The translations under genes were made by a program, and so were the position numbers. A model generated the notes under the pieces. The model was not told where the DNA came from, made no database searches, and saw only the letters and a program-made list of their open reading frames with translations. Below, piece by piece: positions 57,522-64,000 of a stretch of DNA of 64,000 bases (its first letter is position 1; each line of letters opens with the position of its first letter). Source of the DNA: Mytilisepta virgata (Eukaryota > Mollusca > Bivalvia > Mytilida > Mytilidae); contig JAPWFG010000025.1 in assembly GCA_028015205.1 (NCBI GenBank), positions 682,001 through 746,000 of the forward strand, given 5' to 3'.

Positions 57522-60295
57522 TCAAGTTACGTAATCTTCTAAATATTTTGGAGCACACCGCACCCGGTGTGGACGAATGTAAACTTCAATGTCGCTATCC
57601 TCATTTACGTTCAGATCGTCACTGTCGTCTTCTGCAAGTGTGTCCTCATCTGATGAATTGTCGACATTATGGAACGAATCTCCAAGGGGCTCATCGCCTT
57701 CATCCTCGCTATCATCGGACATCATCTGCAGTCCATTATTATTACTACTGGGAGCCGCAAACTGCTGCTCCCGGTTTTCGGTTTCTACTTCTCGATTTCT
57801 ATGCCCATGTTCTTGATTTGTCATTTGAAACAAATCTATCTCCTCTTCGTCATCATTTCGCACAAATTTCTTAAGTCTATTGAAATGCACAATCTTGGGT
57901 TTAACATTTCTCTTCCTGATCTTATAATCTACATCAGACACTTTCTGGATTATTGTATATGGTTCTTTCTCCCATGAGCAATGAAGCTTATGCGAACGAC
58001 CAGGCTTGACAGCAGGATTGAACAACATGACTTCATCCCCGACTCTTAAATCCTTACCAGATACTCCTTGATCATAATAATCTTTTTGTCGTTTTTGTGC
58101 AGTTGATATATTTGAGCGCACCATATTAAACGCCAAATTCAAATTGTTCCGCAACGAGGTCACATACTGTGAAGCATCCTGATCTTGCTTGGGATAAGTG
58201 CCCAAAACAACGTCCACAGGCAGTCGTACTTCGTGCCCAAACATGAGCATTGATGGTGTGAATCCGGTCGTATCATTAACACTACTCCTATATGCGAGCA
58301 TCACAAACGGAATTAGCTCATCCCAATTTTTCTGGTGATCTTCTACATGTTTGCTTAACATTGCGATAAGCGTTCTGTTAAAGCGTTCTATTTGACCGTC
58401 GCACTGGGGATGATATGCTGTAGTTCTTTGTTTCTTTGAGTCAAAAAGCACACTGATTTCCTTAATAACCTTAGATCCAAAATCCCTCCCTTGATCCGAA
58501 TGAATAGTGTATGGAGCCCCATATCGGCAGATGAATTCCTCAACTAGCTTTTTTGCTATGGTCTTAGCTTTATGGTTCCTTAACGCATACGCCTCCGTCC
58601 ACTTACTAAAATAATCGGAAATAACTAGGATGTAAGAATTTCCATGGTTTGACTTCGGCAGGGGTCCCAAAATGTCCATACCTATTTTCTCCATAGGAGC
58701 ACCAGTCTTGATAGGTTGTAAGGGTGCACGTGGTCGTTTAGCTGGATTCCGTCTTGAAGCACACGTAACACATTCAGCACAATAAACTTCTACATCTTCT
58801 GTCCAACCAGGCCAATAAAATCTATCTTTGACCTTCTGTAACATCCTTTTTGATCCAAGATGCCCTCCGCCAATACCAGCATGTAACTCCTTAAGAATAG
58901 CATTCCTCATATTTCTCGGAACAACTATTTGCAATTTCTCGCCATTGGTGGCTCCAACTTTGAATCTCCTGTAAAGCACATCCTTTTCTACCATAAGATT
59001 ATCCCACTGACCGACCAACCTCTTCGTCGTGCTCGAGTATTCCTGTAGAATCACTGGTTTCCTATCCTCATTCAATCTCAATTCATAGACGGTCCTTATT
59101 TCGTCATCAGCGAGCTGTGCGGACTTCCAATCGAATCGAGAACCCGAACATACTGCCTGACAAAACTCTGAGTCACTATTAATTCCATCAACATCGTCAT
59201 CGGCGAGAGGTTCATTGTCCGATTTGTTTGGCCTTCTAGACAACGCATCAGCATTACGATGCTTCAGGCCTTCGCGATGTACAATGTCCATGTCATATTC
59301 GGATAAGTATGCTTGCCATCTGGCAATTTGCCCCTCTGGTTCCTTAAATGTACTTAGCCATGCCAAAGCTTTATGATCGGTCCGTATTTGGAACTTTTTC
59401 CCTAGTAAGTAGTGTCGAAACTTTTTCACAAAAAACACTAGCGCCAACATTTCTTTCTTCGTTACGCAATAGTTCCTTTCACTTTTCGATAAGCTCCTAC
59501 TAGCATACGCTATTACATGCTCACTCCCATCTTGCCACTGCGAAAGCACTGCTCCTATACTATTTCCGCTAGCGTCTGTGTCAAGCACAAGTGTTCCATC
59601 TATGGTTGGATATGATAAAATGGGTGCTTGAGTCAAACATGATTTCAGTTTTGCGAATGCCTCATCACATTTTTCTGTCCAGCGAAATGGTTCTTCTTTC
59701 TGAAGTAGTTTGTTCAGCGGTGCACAATGGAGTGAAAATGCCTTTATGAACCTCCTGTAATAGCTGGCTAATCCAAGAAATGACTTCACTTCCGGTACAT
59801 TCCTAGGTTGAGGCCATGAAATTATCTTGTCGATTTTCTCCGGGTCCATTTGAACTCCTTTGTCTGAAATTATGTGACCAAGACATCTTACGCTTCTCCC
59901 ACCAAAATGACACTTGGATGGTTTAAGTTTTAATCCATTTTCACGAAATCTTTTAAACACAAATTCTAGTCGATCGATATGCTCTTCAAAATTAGAACTA
60001 AACACAAGCACATCATCTAAGTATATTAAGCAAATTTCATATTGTAATCCTCTCAATACGCTCTCCATTAACCTTTGGAATACACTTGGCGCTCCTGTTA
60101 GCCCGAACGGCATTACGTTGAACTCATAAAGGCCAAACGGCGTTGAAAATGCGGTCTTTTCCTTTTCGCTTTCTTCAATTTCCACCTGCCAATATCCACT
60201 AGCAAGGTCGATACAAGAGAAAAATTTCGCTCCCGACAACACATCAAAAGAATCGTTCAGCCTTGGTATCGGATATGCGTCTTTTTTAGGTATTC
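57522..60295 (-). CDS. Pol part 2: reverse transcriptase, RNase H and integrase
   Basis: Open from the A run at about 60,290, with its first Met at 60,242. RT: FFSCIDLASGYWQVEI (motif A), FGLTGAPSVFQRLM, YLDDVLVFS (motif C). RNase H: LVLDTDASGNSIGAVLSQ and HRNADALSRRP. Integrase: HHCC zinc finger from HAGIGGGHLG to CAECVTC, DDE core with MDILGPLP, HSDQGRDFGS and GQIERFNRTL, then a GPY/F-like C-terminal part DLRVGDEVMLFNPAVKPG. The last 80 residues are acidic (SDDSEDEGDEPLGDS and similar), and a fourth QQFAAP phrase lies just before them. Each enzymatic domain looks complete; only the junction to part 1 is broken. Confidence 0.93.
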
Positions 60296-61561
60296 ATTTA
60301 TTCTCCGATAGTCAACACAAAATCGCGTAGAATTGTCTTTCTTCTTAACCAAAACAATCGGAGATGCCCAAGGACTGTTTGATGGCCTTGCTATACCTTG
60401 TTCAACCATTTCATCAACTAGTGTTTTTACCTCTCTTTGTTTATGAAATGGAACTGGTCTTGCTTGTTGTTTAATTGGAGCAGAATCGCCTGTATTTATA
60501 GAAAGTTTAACAGTTCCCGAACGACCAATATCGGAGGGCGATTTTGAGAATATATCATCATATTTATCCAACAGCTTCGTCAAATCTCTTTTCTGATCTT
60601 CATTAAGATTTTCATCGATGTTCACAGGAATATTAGGAGCTGCCAGCTGCTGCCCCAGAAAATTATTACCTCCAGCTTCATATAGCATTGTGCAATTACC
60701 AGGAGCTGCCATCTGCTGCTCCCGGTATATCTTCATTATCTTGCCAGGAGCTGCCATCTGCTGCTCCAAAGAGGTGTTTACGGTATCCCTCACTATCGGA
60801 GTCAACTGTCCCATAGTTGTGTTTTTGTACAAAGTCACTGGTTCATTTGACACATTCATTATCCTCAATATACAAGAGTTCCGTCCCTCCGTAAGAACAT
60901 GTGCGGTACAAATTTTGTCATTCATTGTCGCTCTTTGTTTTGGTTCAAACAGAAAAATGCCAGAATCTTCGAATCCTCGTGTCTTTTTATTAACCTTCCC
61001 CTGAAGTAGCATCTCGTTACCCGCAGGTACGCACACTGTGTTTTTTAAGCTTACTCTGCAAACAGATGTATTCCCTGCTGACATCGATATCTTACTCTCA
61101 GTTTGTTCGATTTTGAGGGTCATGTTCTGGAAGTCTATGACGGCATTATTCCTTTTCAAAAAGTCAGTTCCTAATAGGCAGTTATGTGCAAGATCCTTAG
61201 CAATTAAAGCTTTCTGCTTAAAAACTTTATTATTCACTTTGATTGTTAAGTCAATTACTCCAAAAATTTCAATTACTTCGCTATTGGCGGAAACAACTGT
61301 GGAATTGCATTGCGATACCTGAAATTTTACCTTGTTCCGATTCTCAATTTCTCTAAAAAGTTCATACCTGATAAGCGTGAACACCGAACCTGTGTCTATT
61401 AGCATTACAGTTTCAACACCACAAACTTCGCCTTTACAAACCATTGAAATACCAGTATTTGAACATACCTTAATGTTTGATGGGTCTGAAATTCCAGTCG
61501 AAGTCTGACCCGTGACATCGACTATTCCCCGTTTCCCGACGCAGAAGGTGGCTCTCGACAA
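60257..61561 (-). CDS. Pol part 1: protease and start of reverse transcriptase
   Basis: A 434-codon frame overlapping the gag end in the -1 frame; it has no ATG of its own, so it is expressed as a gag-pol fusion. The protease shows VMLIDTGSVFTLI with the aspartic DTGS motif and CLLGTDFLKRN, its second signature. A linker contains three copies of a QQ(M/L)AAP phrase. RT then starts with DEMVEQGIARPSNSPWASPI, VLVKKKD and FCVDYRRINEYL. The frame stops at 60,257 after an A run where one base is missing relative to the downstream frame. Confidence 0.9.
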   Translation of the reverse strand: MSRATFCVGKRGIVDVTGQTSTGISDPSNIKVCSNTGISMVCKGEVCGVETVMLIDTGSVFTLIRYELFREIENRNKVKFQVSQCNSTVVSANSEVIEIFGVIDLTIKVNNKVFKQKALIAKDLAHNCLLGTDFLKRNNAVIDFQNMTLKIEQTESKISMSAGNTSVCRVSLKNTVCVPAGNEMLLQGKVNKKTRGFEDSGIFLFEPKQRATMNDKICTAHVLTEGRNSCILRIMNVSNEPVTLYKNTTMGQLTPIVRDTVNTSLEQQMAAPGKIMKIYREQQMAAPGNCTMLYEAGGNNFLGQQLAAPNIPVNIDENLNEDQKRDLTKLLDKYDDIFSKSPSDIGRSGTVKLSINTGDSAPIKQQARPVPFHKQREVKTLVDEMVEQGIARPSNSPWASPIVLVKKKDNSTRFCVDYRRINEYLKKTHIRYQG

Positions 61562-62385
61562 TCTCGTTTTATGTGGCCTGGTTTATTGCAATTCCAACAC
61601 AGCTGTGCTCCTGGACAATCTCGTTTTAAGTGTTTGTCACTGCCACAAGTATAGCACCTTCGGGCTCCAGTTCGCCATCCCCTTCTCGAATATTCTCGAT
61701 CTTCCTTCATCATTGTAAGCATCTCCTTCATCATGACCTGTAGTGATGCGTCAACAGGTTGCATTCCCGCACAACAAGCTTCCCGCGATTCCGACGTTTT
61801 CTTTGTAGTATCACTACCTTTTCGAACATCGTGCTCTACTGTCTGCCAGTCAATGGCCATTCTGATTGCATCATCCAGAGTTCCAGGCATTTCATGCCTT
61901 ATTTTTAGTGTCATTTCCAAGTTTTCGAGCGACCGCACAAACTGGTCGCGGGCCAATTCGTCTCTCATACCTGCATCAAGTTTAGGATATGCCTTTCTAG
62001 CTAAAGACCTTATTCTATTTCCTAAGTCGAGAAGACTTTCACCAGGGTTTTTGGTGGTACTCAAAAATTTTGTTTTATAGTGTTGCGACTGAGTTATTGT
62101 TTTGAACCTTTTTTCCAAGGTTGCACATAAGTTAGTCCAGTCTTCCTTAACCCCTTGATCCAGTTCCTTATACACCTTGAAGGCATTACCCTTTAACCTG
62201 ACACTCATGAATTTGCATTTTGTTGGTTCATCCCAACCATTTATATCTGCACACGAGTCAAAATTTTCCTTGTACTCCTCCCAGTCCTCTTCTACTTCAC
62301 CCTTAAAAATATCTGGCATAACAATCGGTTTCTTAACACCTACAGGTTGATTTTCAGCCATGGCTAATTGTTCTAGGTCTTGCAT
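61522..62385 (-). CDS. Gag (capsid and nucleocapsid) of the Ty3/gypsy element
   Basis: 287 residues. An N-terminal segment has PDIFKGEVEEDWEEYKENFD, typical of Ty3 retrotransposon gag, then the capsid helices (residues about 60-180), a charged linker, and two CCHC zinc knuckles: CYTCGSDKHLKRDC and CWNCNKPGHIKRDC, both C-x2-C-x4-H-x4-C. It packages the element RNA into particles in the cytoplasm. The first Met is at 62,385; a second at MAENQPV eight codons on is an alternative. It ends just after a GGGAAAC heptamer that shifts ribosomes into pol. Confidence 0.93.
   Translation of the reverse strand: MQDLEQLAMAENQPVGVKKPIVMPDIFKGEVEEDWEEYKENFDSCADINGWDEPTKCKFMSVRLKGNAFKVYKELDQGVKEDWTNLCATLEKRFKTITQSQHYKTKFLSTTKNPGESLLDLGNRIRSLARKAYPKLDAGMRDELARDQFVRSLENLEMTLKIRHEMPGTLDDAIRMAIDWQTVEHDVRKGSDTTKKTSESREACCAGMQPVDASLQVMMKEMLTMMKEDREYSRRGWRTGARRCYTCGSDKHLKRDCPGAQLCWNCNKPGHIKRDCREPPSASGNGE
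61531..61537 (-). promoter_or_regulatory. -1 ribosomal frameshift heptamer GGGAAAC between gag and pol
   Basis: In gag phase it reads G GGA AAC, the canonical X XXY YYZ form, two codons before the gag stop. A -1 slip enters the pol frame, which has no ATG here and is closed a short way upstream. Confidence 0.75.
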
Positions 62386-62405
62386 ATAAGCTATTCAATT
62401 TACCT

Positions 62406-63209
62406 TCATGCACTGAATGTCACCTTTGTAGCCTTTAAATTATAATTCTTAATGAGTTTCAACTCGGAGTTCGCAGTCTTTAGAAGTTGGTGGTGCCACT
62501 TGCGTTTTAGGCTGGTTTTGGCATGCAATCCGTCATACAGTTCCTTAAAACAATTTCGTACAACCTTCCGACTGCCTGATCTCCTCTTTCTAATGCTTCC
62601 CTTAGATATGGTGTTGTGCCAAGAAACTGTGTAACAACCCTTTAATAGTCCACTTTGTTTTCTAGCGTTCTCAAGTTTAATGCTAGCATTCAATCCCACT
62701 AACTCTGAGTCCAATTTTGATTGGTCCTTTTCTAATTCCTCATCAGAAACTATTCTGGGAGTCGATATCCCACATGTATTTCTCCCTGATTTTGATTTTC
62801 TCGGCGCACGTTCTTCTTGTCTGAATTTTCTGTTTCCTATGAAAGATAACGTTGGAACTGTTATAAATCCAACAACTGTCAATGGTCTGATTTCTTTTAT
62901 CTTTTCTTTAAAAGAACGCAACTTTCGAGCAATAGAAACTGCAGTGGCTCCGTTATATTTGATGAATTTCCCTTGATCTGTCTCGACAAATTCAGTAAAT
63001 TCGTTAATACCAGCTGCAATTTTGACTATAACATCTCGATTTTCATCTCTATAATCCTGAATTTTATCTAATGTGTCTTGAATCAAATCCTCGATAAGGG
63101 CGCCTCTCTTGATAACAAAACGTGTTCTGAAACCTGTGTAAGTCAATTTGTCGAATCCATTTACTCGAGAGTCACCCACAACGATTAAAACTGGTTTCCT
63201 TTCAGACAT
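62406..63209 (-). CDS. SGNH/GDSL hydrolase-like ORF of the retrotransposon (ORF0)
   Basis: 267 residues starting MSERKPVLIVVGDSRVNGF. Block I is GDSR at residues 12-15 with the presumed nucleophile Ser14. An RGALIEDL stretch (35-42) resembles block II. Block III is AAGINEF with Gly67 and Asn69. Block V is YDGLH with Asp226 and His229. All four SGNH positions are present, which suggests an esterase-type enzyme; the substrate is unknown. The C-terminal third is Lys/Arg-rich, as if nucleic-acid binding. It lies between the 5' LTR and gag, ends 20 bases before the gag start, and gag is in another frame, so gag may need reinitiation. Esterase domains are known in ORF1 of CR1/L2-type LINEs; I know of no standard Ty3 element with one. 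Assignment is by motif only. Confidence 0.7.
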   Translation of the reverse strand: MSERKPVLIVVGDSRVNGFDKLTYTGFRTRFVIKRGALIEDLIQDTLDKIQDYRDENRDVIVKIAAGINEFTEFVETDQGKFIKYNGATAVSIARKLRSFKEKIKEIRPLTVVGFITVPTLSFIGNRKFRQEERAPRKSKSGRNTCGISTPRIVSDEELEKDQSKLDSELVGLNASIKLENARKQSGLLKGCYTVSWHNTISKGSIRKRRSGSRKVVRNCFKELYDGLHAKTSLKRKWHHQLLKTANSELKLIKNYNLKATKVTFSA

Positions 63210-63372
63210 TAATTTTTTCTGGAACGTTACGGTGCGTTGATGTTGAAAGTTGCAATGTTTTTGGTAATTAGTCAGATCTTCTTACTTTTCGGAACCTTAC
63301 GGTGCGTTGATTTTGAAAGCGCAATGTTTTTTTGGTTATTAGTCAGATCTTCCACTAACTGTAAATCACAAA

Positions 63373-63390
63373 ATCCCGACGCTGCCACCA
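63373..63390 (-). promoter_or_regulatory. Candidate primer-binding site
   Basis: TGGTGGCAGCGTCGGGAT lies two bases inside the 5' LTR and starts TGG, as expected for pairing with a tRNA 3' CCA end. The matching tRNA was not determined. Confidence 0.6.
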
Positions 63391-63392
63391 CG

Positions 63393-63612
63393 TATAACAA
63401 TGCAAACTTTCGTTAATTATTTAATAGAACGATTCAAGAGTCATTTAACATAAATTGGAGAATAAGTAACTTAACTGAACGTCACAATTATCCAAATGCA
63501 GTCACTACAATTAACCGCCTCTAGTTCAATTCCTATCCCGCAACTCTACGATCTGTCCAAGAACCAGCAAATCATCGCAATGTCATGTAACGGCCAATTT
63601 TGCCGTGTTACA
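63393..63612 (-). repeat. 5' LTR of the Ty3/gypsy element
   Basis: 220 bp, identical by eye to the 3' LTR over the full length. It should hold the element's promoter. Confidence 0.95.
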
Positions 63613-63616
63613 GTGT

Positions 63617-64000
63617 GAATAGATTTCAAATATCAAAGCAAACACTACATAGGGCACCTCATTAGATGTAAAAGAGCACGTCTTCTATCAAAATGTAGAG
63701 GAAAAACAGAGTTACTTATATATTATCATTTTGAGCACTATAAATTCAGGGTTAACGAGCACAATAAAATTATATTAAATCCAAAACAGAAATTGATCAG
63801 CATTCGATTTTTTAAGGGTTAGGAACTATTCTATGCAGCTGTTGAATTGAGACTAGCAAGATACTGCTATTCTAAATAAAAAATAGATAAAAATTTAACC
63901 TGTTTTGTGATCTCCCGATTGTTTGACAATAATTGTCCGACAACATTAATACTCTGACAAGCATAGACCCGGAAGTAATCAGGGTCATCATAGTCTATTT
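63617..64000. other. Host flank upstream of the Ty3 element
   Basis: AT-rich sequence. No exon of the phosphatase gene was recognised; it is probably intron. Confidence 0.4.

Larger units (their letters stand above)
57176..63612 (-). mobile_element. Complete Ty3/gypsy LTR retrotransposon with extra SGNH-like ORF
   Basis: 6,437 bp, minus strand, same direction as the host gene. Two 220 bp LTRs that read as identical flank it, with GTGT on both sides (57,172-57,175 and 63,613-63,616) as a 4 bp target duplication. The order from the 5' LTR is a candidate primer-binding site, an SGNH-like ORF, gag with two zinc knuckles, pol in the -1 frame (protease, RT, RNase H, integrase), a purine-rich tract and the 3' LTR. 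Integrase after RT places it in Ty3/gypsy. There is no envelope gene. Identical LTRs mean a very recent insertion, yet pol has one frame break. Confidence 0.95.

Noticed and set aside
60257..60295. Programmed -1 frameshift inside RT
   Set aside because: It would cut the RT fold in the middle and no known Ty3 element does this; a deletion or read error is simpler.

Overview
This is AT-rich, intron-rich animal DNA, most likely from a bivalve mollusc of the mussel type. The case rests on long introns with GT-AG borders, several mollusc-style dispersed repeats, Tc1, DIRS, Penelope-like and Ty3/gypsy elements, and one host gene whose exons are scattered over almost 50 kb. The species assignment is inference; no marker in the window proves it.

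The only convincing host protein gene lies on the minus strand from about 57,003 down to about 7,487. Twenty-eight exons were located by splice sites and reading-frame continuity. In protein order they encode a fucolectin-type (FTP) domain in two exons, an EGF-like exon, a second FTP domain in two exons, six more EGF-like exons, a transmembrane helix with a basic stop-transfer cluster, an acidic juxtamembrane region, a tyrosine phosphatase domain D1 with all catalytic signatures, and a degenerate second domain D2. The signal peptide and first exons lie beyond 64,000, and the last few tens of D2 codons were not found. All eleven extracellular exons are phase 1-1, so they can be duplicated or lost without breaking the frame. 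Two EGF exons (25.8 and 27.9 kb) are products of a recent segmental duplication.

The introns hold most of the other content. Positions 1-5,018 are 3.65 copies of a 1.37 kb tandem repeat. A degenerate Penelope-like reverse transcriptase copy sits at 14.4-15.9 kb. The duplicated block at 25.2-33.9 kb received an intact Tc1 transposon (28,281-29,822) and a 1.9 kb repeat in its second copy only, so the first copy serves as the empty site. A DIRS-like tyrosine-recombinase retrotransposon with inverted terminal repeats and an internal complementary region fills 36.3-41.1 kb. Further Penelope-like copies lie at 41.7-45.1 kb and 50.3-51.2 kb. Several 160-170 bp tandem repeat blocks occur at 8.7, 47.9 and 54.5 kb.

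Upstream of the first visible exon lies a complete Ty3/gypsy retrotransposon (57,176-63,612, minus strand) with two 220 bp LTRs that read as identical. It has gag and pol linked by a GGGAAAC heptamer, plus an extra first ORF that looks like an SGNH/GDSL hydrolase. This extra ORF is the most unusual item in the window. Its pol frame is broken once, in an A run inside the reverse transcriptase.
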